Positions 38,381 to 51,449 of a stretch of 64,000 bases of DNA are shown piece by piece (the stretch's first letter is position 1; the number at the start of each line of letters is the position of its first letter). A model generated the notes under the pieces. It did not search any database and had not been told where the DNA came from. It saw only the letters and a list, made by a program, of their open reading frames with translations. Made by a program: the position numbers and the translations under genes. Source of the stretch: Lithospermum erythrorhizon (Eukaryota; Streptophyta; Magnoliopsida; Boraginales; Boraginaceae); the NCBI GenBank assembly GCA_019722365.1, contig JADFUC010001741.1, positions 124,001 to 188,000 of the forward strand, written 5' to 3'.

Positions 38381-41300
38381 TTGAACGCCTTTTTTCCATG
38401 TCATAATCCTTTTCCAAGTCTCGCTTTTATACGTCAGCCTTCTCAAGTACCGCTAATGTAGTTCTGGGCGACTTGGGCTCGGTCAAGCTTCGAACCCGAT
38501 TCACTTATCAATTAATCGGATAAATTCAATTTAATTAGTCGACAAATAATCGAGTTCGACATTTAATTCAAACTTAATTCTTTGATGATTTCGCTTAATC
38601 GATTTGCTGTGAATCAATTGAATTGTATTAATTTAATTTTGTTAAAATTATTTTAATCAATTTATTTTAACCACACAAATTGTTCTTAATAAGATTGGGA
38701 CAGATTCAATTATTTATTGGAATTAATCAGTTTAATGCATTTAATTAATTAAATTTTAATTATGATTAGGTTTAATTATACATTTCAAAATTGATTTTAA
38801 TTAATTTCGAGACCTATGATTATTAGATAGTTAGAGTTTCAAATTATATAATAATTTATGAATTAATCATCATAAGTGTAAAATAGTATTTTTCTAAAAA
38901 TAAAGTATTAATGTAACATTTTATTAATATTAGATGCTAATAACATATTTTAATACAAGATATTAATTTGACGTTTGTTAATATCTAATATTAACAACAC
39001 CTTATTGATATAAAATATCAAATAAACACTAGATTTAGATTACTAGTGACTTTACACTTAGACAATTTCAATAGTTTATTTCTTTTTTGATGAATATTTT
39101 TGACATGCAATATGTGTGCCTGCTTCATGTTTCATCCATGCTATGTATGTTAAATGTAATATCACTCATTTATCACGCATTTATATAATACGTTATATTT
39201 GATGATGACATGGACTTTGCGATATAATATTATATTATATAGAGAATATGACCTATAGATACTTAAGTGTATGCTAGTTTTATTTATAGAAATACATTAA
39301 AACTCGAGATAATTAATTATGGGTACTTGTACTTAAATATTGTGATATCGATCCACCTGTAGGATAGTCAACAGAAAATAATTTATGAAACCGAAATATA
39401 GTTTAGAAATATTTTCACTAATATTTATATCACATTTTCGCACGTGTTATATTTTCTAATGCACTCACGTGGGTGTACACTTTTGCTTGTTTGATTGATA
39501 CGCTGACACGATCGTAAAAGAGTTAATAAATTTCAACAAATCTCACATTCTAAATAAGCAAGCTAACGCCATACCAAAATATAAAGTTAGGTCGGGTCAC
39601 TTATAAGACGGCCCGCCAAGACGCCAGACGTGTCACATCTCGATGTCATCCCGATGGAACGGTATAAGCTTTTGTTCAAGAACACGAGCATACACTTTCA
39701 TTCTCGACCTCCGTGATTCAATTTGTTCTCGCTAATCTGAGCTTCAATGTCAAGACGTGTCCGTTTATAAGAGGTTACCAATATATCGGCCGAACTATTA
39801 GTAACGCCAAGAGTTGGCGATGTCATAATTATGTGATTGTACACTCAAGCCAGATAAATTTTAAGTCTGGACGCTGACGCGCGCCCGGGTTTATATTATT
39901 TGAGTTCTTGGTATACTCTCCTTGTATGTTTAACGGGATTGTAAACACAAGTATGTTTGTTCTATTATCTCGGACATGTATTATATATCATATGATTAAG
40001 TTGTTCTTTATATTTTCTGGGCTGTAACTGCTACGAGTCCCTTTCCTACGAATGCTTTCAAATTTAATTTAAAAAGGATATATGTTAATGACTTAGTGCT
40101 CGCTTACAAGCAATATCGAGCATGTACATTTAATTTAGCCAAGATCTAAAGTGATTCCAATCGCTTGGAGTGTGACTTCGATATTTATGAGCATTCGATG
40201 CATTCCGTAGAAAGTTTCAAGTGCCTTTGGCGTCGTAGACTACGGAGCATCATCTCAAGGTTAAGAATGGTGATGTCGATCATGATCTAATTTATACCAT
40301 CTGAGACTCTCCTTCACGGAAGTGTTGAAAAAGTGCTAAGAGCAAAATGTTGCACACCTCGATCAACGCCGGGCGTTGGAGAAAATCACGTTGGAGATAA
40401 TGAGATTGGATTGGAGTTATCCGGTACCCCTCGAATCTCAATTCTCCTGACCACCTTAACATCATCATGATCACTTACCCCAACAAAGTATCCAATTTCA
40501 TTATTGGGTACAATGGATAAGGAACGAAGGAAGCTTTGGCCGCTTCAGAGACGATCTCTCGAGGATAAGTGAGAATTCTTCCTGAACGTTCCCATCCCTA
40601 GCGCTTTGGTTACAAACCGCAGTGGAACGAACAAAAGGCAACAAGTAGTTTAATAAGATAACAAGTGATGGTTAAAGTAACCACTTTTGATCATCGAGAA
40701 AGCCCGCCAAGAGGACCTTTCCATCCGGCAAAGAGACGGATTCGATCACGTATCAACTCCGAAAGCGTACCGGCCGTGCTATGAATCGTGATATTTCACT
40801 TTCTCGATACATCAATTCTGTTGGCATTGTATGTGTACTACATTTCAAAATGCGCGTATGATCGTAATGTAAGATGTAAAGATGGAGCGCACTGATAAGA
40901 ACGCTTTAAGCATCCGACTGTAACCCAATTTTATCAGTAGTTTAGACAAATGTTTTTAACATATTATCGAAAGTTAGCTTCTTTGCTTTTGATTAGAATA
41001 TTGTTGTTATTTATGTTTTTGAACATAAATGATTTTTATGTTTTAAAGACTAATTCAAGTCAATCGACTATTAATCTCTACATGAAAATTACAAACGAGG
41101 TACTTCCGCATGCTTGCTTGACCTCAACATAAATATCGTAACGTGTATGCTCATAAGAATTCAAGTTGTTGACTTGAAATCTAATCTTCTAAGGCAATAT
41201 AAATTATAAAAGTATACTCACATAAATGAAAGATCATAAAGATGAAATCTTTGGAATCATATATTTAGAGTATATAATTAAATGTAAATAATACTTAGAA

Positions 41301-43040
41301 TTTATAATGGGCCAATCATTAATTAAAAATTAAATATTTAGAATTTATTAGAGTCATAAATAAGATTTATGATGTCAATAAATAAATATAAGCACTCTCA
41401 CATTATTGTTAATGCATTAGTACAACATAAATGTATATGATTACTAATTTACTGTCGTATTTTATAAATACAATAAGGACATTTGAATACTTCAAATTTA
41501 TGGGAGTTGGTTGGAGAAAATATTTAATATTCTTTATAATGTTCAAGAAGTATGCTACTAGATGAACTAGATTCATCTAATAATATATGATTACATATTC
41601 TCTTGAGTTTAGCTCAAAACACTAATCATCTAATAATATATGATTACATATTCCGAAGTTTAAATTTCCTCCAACCAATCGAATGTATAAAATAACTAAT
41701 CAACATCAAGAACGTCACATTAGATGTGATATATAGAATTGTTCCATAATAGTCAAATTCAAGGTCTTATGAAACTTTCACCCAAGTCAAATAGTTGACA
41801 AATCATAAGAGATTTGGATTCTTGAACGTGTTATTACAATCGTAATCCATGTAAAAGGCGATGCTTAAGGATATAACCATTTAACAACAATGATGATGGT
41901 TTATGATTTGTATGATGGATATAGTTTAAATATTCCAAATATATATCAGATATTAACAGTATTTACTCTAAGATAACTAGTTTATCAAGAAATAAATAAA
42001 TATCATAACAAAATGCTAATCAAAATGAAAATGTCCATGTTTGCTGTGTCGACACAAAACGTAATTTATCTAAGTCAAGGTGATTGCATTGTGAGAAATT
42101 CTGCCAATCATAAATGTTTTCTATCATCCGCATCTACAACGGTTGACATATACACAAGTTAATTTGAACAATTCAAATATTTTGAATTCATTAATGAAAA
42201 CTATTATTCTTGTATACAAGAAGGTCAATAGAGAGGTTACTGGGCGAGTAAATCTAACAATTCAAATATACACACGTTACTATAAGTATCGAACCTCGGC
42301 TGATTCCAAATAATCTAATGTTATTCTCGAGAGGTTTTGCACATTTATCCAACAAGAAAATCTCTCTAACAAGCCAAGAAAACAACAAGCAAGATCAGAC
42401 GCCCTAGTTAAAATTCATCGGGAATCCTAAATCAAACAACAAACGACTTGCATGTGGCTGACATGTTGATCATTTTTGGATCAAATGGAGTATAGATACT
42501 CTAATCAATCACATGTTTACGAGCTTTGAAACACCTGGGAGCATAAGATTTTCGTACAATGACCGGCCGCGTGAACTGGAAAGATAGATTATATGTCCCA
42601 AGAAGCACCACGTAGCCATGCCAATCATGATTCTAGACCCGGTTTCGACGTGATTTCGCCGGGTACTGGGAGCAATGTATTTCACCTTGCCAAACGCCAT
42701 CCGTAATGCGAGGATCATAACGGCAATGAAGCCGAGTATATTACGGTAGCAGAAAACGAAGACTGGGTACATTGGGGGATTCATACAACCGATATCTCGG
42801 TAGATTGTAATCTGGAGCGGTGGTGATTTAAGCGCACCACCAACCGCGAGTTTGGGATATCACATTTATACGCCCATTACCAAGAACAAATGGGCGCGGT
42901 AGCTCGCGACATATCTTACCACAAAGCTCAACCGGGCTGAAATCGCGTGATCATGAATCAATTTATACTAGATCATAAATCGCCCAAGTGGCAAGCTGGA
43001 GCAGCGGAACCATGAAAATCGATTCATAAAACGCCTGGGC

Positions 43041-43744
43041 TGAACAATTTATCATCAACCGATTTATACATTCAAGATCAGGTTCATTATATATTAATTG
43101 TTAGACAATTAGTGTTTAGGATGCATAACAAGATTGACATTGGGGTTATGGATGGCTGTGGTCCGCTCATAATCTATATATTAAAATAATAATCGGTTAA
43201 TATTGTCTAATATAATGATATTGTCATCCGGCCCCAAGAGTCACACACAAACAAAAAACCGAACTAATAATAATCATTATAACTTTCGGGTCTAAAGGAA
43301 ACATTTAAGAAATATTCGACAAAAAATCCCATTTTTGACTTACAAAGCTCGGCCAGTAACGGGATTCAGGGAGTTTTTATCTCCTTAAACCTCATTCGCT
43401 TGCTCTATAAATGGTAGCCACCTCATATATTAATCAAGCCATTTTCTCTTGACTTTCTGGTCAAAAGAATTCTCTCCTCTTCCTCCACTAGGTTCGACCG
43501 ACCCTCCCCTTGCGGCTAGCCATATTTGCTTTCACTTTAATCGCCTAAGAAATGCACGAGGAGTTCAATTTAATGCATACTGAGACACTCGTATATGAGT
43601 TCATCTCTGTTTTCCGCCGCCATTAAAATATTCCGTAAGAAATGCGGCACACTTGTAATTCGTATTTATTATTTTTGTATAATTTTAGTATTTGGGATTC
43701 GTGATCCGACATGCAACGCTATATATGAATATAAAACCCCAACA
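43041..43744 (+). repeat. 3' LTR of the 6.8 kb retroelement
   Basis: It begins TGAACAATTT and ends ACCCCAACA, and is the partner of 36973-37727. It contains a TATA-like 'ctctataaatggtagcc'. Confidence 0.8.
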
Positions 43745-43749
43745 CTAAC

Positions 43750-43865
43750 TACTTTGAGAGACTAAATTCTCATATTTGAACTATCGGGGACCAAAAACAC
43801 AATTTGATCCCACTTTTAAGATCAAATTGGCAATTAAGTCCTTTCCTTAACTACAATATTTCAAT
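43750..43865. mobile_element. Right half of the split 'tttagtccc' TIR element
   Basis: 'gagactaaattctcatattt' to 'gatcaaattggcaattaag' matches the right part of the intact copy at 47220-47311. Together with 36765-36960 it reconstructs one element interrupted by the LTR retroelement. Confidence 0.6.
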
Positions 43866-43869
43866 TAAT

Positions 43870-44600
43870 TAACATGAGTATGTTTCGTTCAATTAGTCCC
43901 CCAAAGTTATTACAATCTATGTACAAATTAAATAAATAATGTGTACCTAATTAATGTTGGATGTTTTGAAAATCTTCAAGTTTATTTGATTTGGTTAATT
44001 ATGATGTTTGTAATAATAATCACTATCATAACCAAATGCAAGAGCTTGTATGATTGTATTTTACAATTTTAATTGCATTATCTATGAAAACAAACAAACA
44101 AAAAAATGCGCTCTAGATGGAATTACAAATCTAAATGTATGTACAAATTTGAACCTCCTCCAAAATTGAGTGTATTTCTTGCTTATTGAACCATAGGGTG
44201 TGAATCATATCCAAGGTTGAATCGGATTTAGAGAGTTGTTGCAATTGAATGCATTTAATTTACACCATTGAGTTGTCCAAAAATGTCCGAATATACTACC
44301 ACCTCTTCTTCTTCTCTTAGCACCATTTGCTCGGACTAAAAAAGTATCAAGAGACACAATAATCCAACTAACAATTAAGAAACATATATTAGCCCAATAA
44401 AATGTGAGGTTTCTTTGACCATTGAAATTAAAGAATTACTAATAACTCTTCATCCGTCAATCAAAACTTGATGTTAACAAAAATTTGTTACGTTGTTACT
44501 GATGTTACAAAATACAGTAATAAGTAAGGTAATTATTTTATGCCAATTTACTTCTCCACTTCACTCGTTGGTGTAACATTCAATAATTCATTATTGATTG
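43870..44600. other. Intergenic DNA 3' of the CCT gene
   Basis: No exon-like frame is present. The part nearest 44600 should be the 3' UTR of the CCT gene. Confidence 0.45.
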
Positions 44601-44603
44601 TGG

Positions 44604-47600
44604 CTATAATATGTGCACTCTTACATCTTCGTATGTATATTCCTCATGAGTAATCATGACGTTGTTAGCGGCCTCTATCAAGTCATCATTCTTGACGAAT
44701 CTTCCTCTTACCCGAGGCCGGCTATCCGCTAGCGTTTTTCGGCATGCATACTACACAATTGAGAATAAATGAATAATTGAATTAGACTAATAACATACTA
44801 GTTCATGATGATAGAATATCATAACACAAGTACATACCTTTATTTTTTTATTGAAATTCCTTTCATTTCTTTTTTTCATGTATTTTTTAATCTTCTCCTT
44901 TCTTTCTTGAACGGATAGCTTCTCAACTTTAAAGGAAGATGACTCATCCTTGTGTGATACTATTTCTGATAATGTCAAAGGGGTTGAAGAATAATGTCCC
45001 TTGATGAGATGTTGATTCTCATTAGTAAACACCTTTGAAAGAAACCCAATTATTAGTAGTAAAATATGTGTGCAATACTTTTGTCTAACCAATGAAAATA
45101 CTTAATTTCTAAGTTCAAATTGGAATGAACTAATTAAAATAGAGACTAAAGAGGCCATTCCAACTGGACTAAAAGTAGAAAAAACCATTTCAAGTTTAAA
45201 TTTGGCATACCTTAAGATCATCCTTGCAATGGAAAACCGGAGAAACAGTGTCAGGGAAATTATTTCCAAGGTTGTTACCTACATGGAAATTGATGTCTTG
45301 GGGTGCCAAATCGTAGTACGAACTTGGCTTTGTAAGATTCATTGAATTGTCATCAATAGGCAATGTGGGTGACATGTATGTTCCTAGATCAAAATTAGGG
45401 AGATTATAACACTGGATTGTTGGATTCAATTGAGTGTAAGAAGGAACAATTGTTGCATTGGATTCATTTTCAAAGCTATGTGTCAATAGTGAGGATGTTG
45501 TCATATTAGGAATAATTGGAGGACAAACAATATTATTGTACTGATGATTTAGAGAGTTATTTGTAAGAATATCATTTGCTTCATGAATGTTTTGGTTGTT
45601 CAATGAAGAGAAGTCAAATTGTTGCTGTTGTTGATTGTTGAGGAAATGAGGAGATGTATAATAATATGTAGAGTGGTTGAAATCAATGGAAGCAGAGACA
45701 ATGTCGTTTTCGATTTCTCCAGAAGAATCGAACACTAGTGATAAATTATCACCATCCTCGATGTTGTTCGAGGCTATTCCAATGCCTTCTCCTGGAGAAT
45801 CAAAGACTAGTGATAAATCATTGGTATTCTCGTTGTTGTTGTTGTTTCTATTGTTGTTGGTGGTGGTGTTGTTGTTATATAAAACATAGGACACACTAAT
45901 TGGATTTGACGAGTAGCCTTCATTGTCTCCATTTGAACTTGAAGCAACTTCAGAATTATTTTCATGTGTTTCAGGGAATAAGTTGAAGGATTGGGCACTA
46001 GGAGGACTTGAGAAATGTTCCTACATAAAGTAGAGGTATGCACATTGAATCAGTATAAACATAACTTGAAGAAAGAAAATTGTTGGAAAAAATGAACAAT
46101 AGTCAATAGAACATAAGTTAAATCCAAGTATCGTTTATTAAAAGGAGAACTGGTCTTTTAATTGAAGTAGGAAAAGTGTGAATTATGGATTATAGGATCA
46201 TAAATTGGATATCAATGAATGTTAAAGCATCAAGAAAATCTTTTGCAGGCTAAGTGCTACATTATTATATATATGGTTCCTTTCTCATTGAAGCATGAAC
46301 CAATTCAAAGAATCAAACTTGAGAGGAAAAACTTCAAAGCGACAAACAATAAGGGGAACACATTCCTTTCCACCACCATATATAGCATATATCTTCTTAC
46401 TAAACTGAACTATCAATTATCATTATTAGGGAAAATTCATACATGGCTAAATAAAGTCTATTTCATGCAAAGAACAAAAAATGAAGTTCTTCCCTAAGAA
46501 ACGATTCCTACAGATATGGAATAACTATATCAATTCAACTAGATAGAGATCATGGTAAAAGATGGAGTCAAATAGTGAATAAGTTCTTAGCCAATAATTA
46601 GAAAGAAAAAAAGATCAATTGGTAAGAAAGAGAATGATACTGATGGAACATTTTAAGAAGTAGCTTTTTCATCATAAGAATCCATGGTCATGTTTTTGCT
46701 GAAACAAATTAAAGTAGTTCAATTTATCATACAAAATTTGAAGATTGCTAAAATATAATCGATCATAACTCTACCTCATAACTAAGTAAACTTCTAAAGA
46801 ATCCTTGAACGTCTACTTAAATAAATACTTCCTTATGTTTCAAAATAAATAATTGTTTAGATCAAAAGTATTTTATTAAGAGATTGTGAAAAATTACATT
46901 GGAATTGTAAAAAGCAACATTAAAAATGTAAAAAACTGAATTGGAATTGTAAAAAAGTATATTCAAATTGAAAACAATCAAGTATTATGAAAAGTAAAAT
47001 TTTTTTAGATGATCATGTATTTTGAAACGGATGAAGTAGTTAATTGTCAATTTAGTCCCAAAAAGTGGGACTAAGTTGTGTTTGGTCCCGAATGGTTCAA
47101 ATTTTGGGATTTAGTCCTTGAAAGTGGCTATATGGGTGAGATTTAATCCTCAATTTGTTGTCATACACAAGTTTTGGAATTTCCGTTTCGATGAAATTGG
47201 AGATCAAATTGCAACCACATAACCATTTTCTAGGACTAAATCCTAACTTTTGAGTTATTGAGGATCAAAACGCAACTTAATCCCACTATCTAGGACCAAA
47301 TTGACAATTAACTCTTTAAATAAAAGCTAAGCTATGTATTATTGTAAAACAAATTTATTAGGATAGAACTGATAAGTGATAACAATCTAAAAAATAAAAA
47401 AAAAGTTGAAGTGGATGGAGCAAGAATAAGGCAAACAATGACATTTTTTGAAAAACTATTGAAATATTGTTATCATGCAAAAAGTGAATAGTATAATATT
47501 ATCTTCAATAGCATGCATTTTCATGCATGAGCATGCAATTATCTCAACCATTGTTGAATAGATAAAAAGAAGACCTTGCAGGTTTGAGGAAGTAAAATAG

Positions 47601-47637
47601 TTAGTTGTTCCTGACGACGAACCATGTCACATAACAT
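44604..47637 (-). CDS. CCT-motif (CONSTANS/TOC1-type) transcriptional regulator
   Basis: Four exons, all phase 0: 47637-47575, 46020-45211, 45032-44838 and 44750-44604, about 404 residues. The CCT domain starts RKEKIKKYMKKRNERNFNKK and continues across the last intron as YACRKTLADSRPRVRGRFVK. It is a nuclear localisation and protein- and DNA-interaction module (NF-Y partner in CONSTANS). No B-box zinc fingers or receiver domain are present, so this is a CCT-only (CMF) protein. Exon 2 begins EHFSSPPSAQSFNLFPE, resembling the N-terminus of that group as I remember it. It includes an Asn/Thr microsatellite-encoded tract and a duplicated LSLVFDS.GE block. Exon 1 (MLCDMVRRQEQ...) is inferred from phase and position only. 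The C-terminal tail after CCT is short, ending at a TAG at 44606-44604. Confidence 0.88.
46826..47038. mobile_element. Stowaway-type MITE in CCT intron 1
   Basis: The ends 'tacttccttatgtttcaaaa' and 'ttttgaaacggatgaagta' are inverted, with TA at each border. The sub-terminal 'aataattgtttagatcaaaa' resembles the MITE at 5344-5459. Confidence 0.75.
47041..47311. mobile_element. Intact 'tttagtccc' TIR element in CCT intron 1
   Basis: The arms 'aattgtcaatttagtccc' with 'gtgggactaagttg' and 'caacttaatcccac' with 'ggaccaaattgacaatt' are inverted repeats about 270 bp apart. It abuts the Stowaway MITE. No coding capacity. Confidence 0.8.
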
Positions 47638-47879
47638 TGACTTCCTCTCTTCTAAAAAATTATTTGATTGTGTGTGGCCAACTTCCTCAAAGTACCAAAA
47701 TAATATCACTAAATGATGTCAAAAACAATGATCCCTAAATTACATTTGCTAACTTTAAATGGAAGATAGATAAAAGTAAAAAATAAATAAGTAATGGTTT
47801 GGAGGGAGAAAGAGAGAAAAAATGGATGGAGAGGAGAATAGAACGAAGAAGAGTCAAATACTACAAAGGCACAAAGCTT

Positions 47880-47927
47880 GGGATGAATAAGATAAGTTTA
47901 GTCCATTTGCATTATATATACAAATTT
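47880..47927 (-). promoter_or_regulatory. Putative core promoter of the CCT gene
   Basis: On the minus strand a TATA-like 'tatatataatgc' (about 47925-47911) sits about 30 bases before a region that opens a pyrimidine-rich leader (CTTCTTCG, CTCTCCATCC, TTTCTCTCTTTCTC) running toward the predicted ATG at 47637. That gives a leader of roughly 245 nt. Confidence 0.45.
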
Positions 47928-47929
47928 GT

Positions 47930-50900
47930 TCCGTCCCTACATAGAGTCAAATGGACGAGACTGTCGCTAACCCAATAATTTGCAAATGGTATTTTAAGAC
48001 GATTTGTTAAAAACATATCATAAGGTATAAGTTAAGATAATAAAAAAGAAAAAAATTGATATAAGATTTTCCCTCAAATGTGTTATGGAAAGTGATGTAA
48101 TTATCAACATGGTCTCCAAAAACGGATCAAGTTACAATTTGTATCTTAATAGTGGTATTGTAGAAAATTATCTCTTAATATTGTTAATTTAAATTGATAA
48201 AGACGTTAAAATTGGATGGTAAAACTAATTTTGAGGTCAATTTTGGGAGGATTCAAAATTTATCCTTTATTTAAAATACTTTTTATGTTGATTGTCTATT
48301 CAACACCCAGCCCAAAAACTGACTTAGTTTTTGCCAAGTCCTGATCATATCCTTAATTATTTAATTAAATCTAAAATGTGTTACATGTTTTTCCCACTCT
48401 AGAAAATAGTTGTATTCTCTCCCTTTATTCTCCCACCTCTCTTCTCTCTTCCTTCACCTAGTACGACGGGTTGATATAAGAGTCAGATTGGGTAATGAGT
48501 TAATTCGATCCCCTTTTAAGGATCGAATTGAAGGTTTACAGTCAAGGTCGTATCATTTCAAATGGAGACTCTGTTTCAAATTCAACAAATAATTACTATA
48601 TAATTTATATGAGAAAAATAAAAGATCTATATTAAACATATTAATGTCATTATGATGTTATCCGTCGGTGGAACCATAGGAAGTTTGAAAACAAAATAAG
48701 GTTGGGCAAAAATGTTTTAGAAAAGGGAGACCAAACTGATGGGAAAATGAAGGTGAAAGAGAAAATGTTGGTGTTAACAAGAATTGAATCCATGCAAATA
48801 AAACTAAAGCACAGTTACTGTACCAATTTGAATATTTTTTTATTAAATGATAGGAATTAGAAATTATATACGATATAATACAATAATTAAATTCTAAATT
48901 AAGTAATGGAAGGTTAGTTTCAGTAAAAATATATATCTTGTTTATCTACGAGTTTCTTTCGCGTGAGCAGTAACCGGCTTTCTTTGGATATTCTTGTATT
49001 CGCGTAAATTCTTTGAAATCGGCTGAGTGGTGAATCATATGGCAGAGAAAATTAATCGTTTAAGAGGAATGAATTAGAGGCGCTCTTAGGATACTGATGA
49101 ATTAAATAAATACGTTTGGTTACCAACTTGACTAGAGTTTTGCATGTTAATCTAAGAACATGAAAATATTAGCAGCACTCTGGATTTGAGTCTTGTTCGA
49201 TCAAATATGTTGAATCCCGTCAGAACCGCCCCTGTTTACAGTCATTCATTCAAAATTTTAAAATAATAGATGTTTTCGCTTCTCTTCCTTATTTTATATT
49301 TTTATTATTCATTTGGAATCAATTCTTTCGTTTATTCTTATATAAAAATTATTATTTTGTTGGAAATAAACTCTGGATATATCCTTAAGGGAGAATTTCC
49401 CAAGTACATGTGGTAAACTCAAACCAGTACTAACTTTTCTCTTGAATTCTCGTTGGACTAATCAAGCAAAACAATATTTGTAAGCTAAGAAAGAATCTTA
49501 TTAACTTCATCTTGTTTTTTGGTGGATGTTGAAACTTGAAATCAAGCGAAACAATCTTTCTAAGGTACATTTGAGAATCGAAAACGGTTTTTCCTTTCAA
49601 GTTTCACTTCACCTCCAATGGATAAAAGTCTAAACTCTATTTCTAGGCAATAATTCTTTTAGAATCTCATTCTATTTGGGTTGTTTTCAATCAGAAGAAA
49701 TTCTTATGAAGATAAATAGCTACATGCATGCATTTAACATACGAATTACTACACTAGTAGGTCCTAAACTGATAAAGACCTCTTTTTTGCTAGATAGCGA
49801 AAGGAATTGTTATAATTTATTGGCACATCTGCAAATTAGTGGCCGTTGTTGTCAGCACTTATGTGGCCTGCCTAATATATGATTATATATATTAGCCTTT
49901 TGTCATCTTTCATATAAAGCAAAAAGAATAAAGTCTTACGTCTTGGTTGTTTTTGTAGAAAAACTTTGTAGAAAACATTGCTTTTTGATTCTATACCGAT
50001 AAAATCGCTGTGAGTAAGCGGCTGAGAGTTTGGGCAACCCCGAGGGTTGGGTTATCACTTAGGCCAGGTGGTGAGTACATTTTGGCGTCGGTTTATCAGG
50101 AATCAATTAATCGAGCGTCGAGCCAAAAGCGACAACAATCTTATCGTCGATAATCTCGTAAGGAATGACTACTCGGTTCATCCCAAAAAACTTGTCCAAT
50201 TTAAAATTTTGATTTATAATTTATATAATTTGAACTCAAGTATGATGTCTTATACACGAATTGTAAAAATAAATTAAATGTTACTTACTAATATTTTTAT
50301 TTTCTTTGTTAGTAACATGATATTTATAATTCACACTAAAGTTATGTATATTAATAAGACTCATCACTATAACATAAAAATATGAGTTGTAAACATTCGG
50401 CACTACGTTATTAATTATTAAATTACGCTTCGTATGAAAAGATCTTGGCTTAACACCTGCAGAGATGAAACCCAAAAAGAAAATATAGTCACCATACTTA
50501 GCATCAAATGCAAAATATAAAATATAATATAATTATATACTAATAGGATCAGTCGCGTCTGGTATTGTTCGTCTTAATGACGCACCTTCCAACGGGGAAT
50601 AGTATCATACTATCATTATTGTTAGGCTATTTGTTCTTGAGCTCTCGGCATTCGACAAGTCAAACAATTGTTCTTGAGCTCTATCATTATTGTTGTTTCA
50701 AATAAATCTATATATATATTAATTCTGTCTATTATTATTGTTGTTTTGAATAATTCGTCGTGTTCTTCGGTTACCGGCGAGAGAGTCTCTATATTATTAT
50801 CATTATTAATTTTGTTTTAACTTGTTTACATTTTCTATGAGAACGATGTGTAATTATAATAGCATCCACATGCAAATAATATAATATCTGAGGTATAATT

Positions 50901-51255
50901 GAAGGAAGGGGCAAAAGTGTTGGCCATTTAAATTGAATAATTTTTGTATGCTACGTTGGAAAGGACAACTAGTTTTTTTTTTCTTAATATAAACCTCACC
51001 TTACAAAAATCGTACGTATAAGGATTAATGAATTTGATACTCACTTATTATCAACTTCTTCATCAATGTGTACTTCGACATCAAATTCGGGAAAAAAATT
51101 CTTTGATAGTAGTAGCCATTTGCTATTTGTCTCGAATGACCATCATTTTCAAGAAAAAGAAGTCATCCATTTCCACTTGATGAGAATAAGTACTGATGAA
51201 TAGATGAGGTTCGAAAATTCAATAATGATATGAAGAGGACAAACATGAAAGTTGG
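47930..51255. other. Intergenic DNA, no supported gene, some repeat debris
   Basis: No frame has a recognisable domain. Near 49070-49110 'gaggcgctcttaggatact' resembles a block at 750-775 in the first LTR fragment. Near 50630-50760 'gttcttgagctct' and 'ttattgttgttt' are each duplicated, suggesting LTR remnants. Confidence 0.4.
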
Positions 51256-51258
51256 CTG

Positions 51259-51444
51259 GCTAGGGGACCTTTTTTCTGAAATCGGCGACCTGTATCCGCT
51301 TCTCGTCGAGTAAACCACATTAGGTAAATCCCGTGTGACAGCCTCGACCAAAAAAGTGTTGGTAGAGAAAATTGAACTCATGATCTTGCGGTCACAAGCT
51401 CACATACTCCATCAACTTAGCCATCCTTTCGGGCAGCTAGGGAC
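51259..51444 (-). mobile_element. tRNA-derived SINE with short target duplication
   Basis: Read on the minus strand, it starts GATGGCTAAGTTGATGG (A-box like) followed by a B-box-like GAGTTCAATTTTC, and ends in a short A run (TTTTTT on plus, about 51270). Near-identical flanks GCTAGGGGAC (51259) and GCTAGGGAC (51436) look like the target-site duplication. Confidence 0.65.
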
Positions 51445-51449
51445 TTCTT

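Larger units (their letters stand above)
36973..43744 (+). mobile_element. Degenerate LTR retrotransposon, about 6.8 kb
   Basis: Direct repeats at about 36973-37727 and 43041-43744 share long ordered blocks: 'tataatctatatattaa'-type sequence, 'gggagtttttatctcc', 'gaccgaccctcccctt', 'ccattaaaatattccgtaag' and a common end 'accccaaca'. A TATA-like 'ctataaatgg' followed by the shared leader suggests plus-strand transcription. The 5.3 kb interior has no intact gag or pol and I cannot assign a superfamily. Divergence between the LTRs is high, so the insertion is old. The target-site duplication was not found. Confidence 0.8.
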
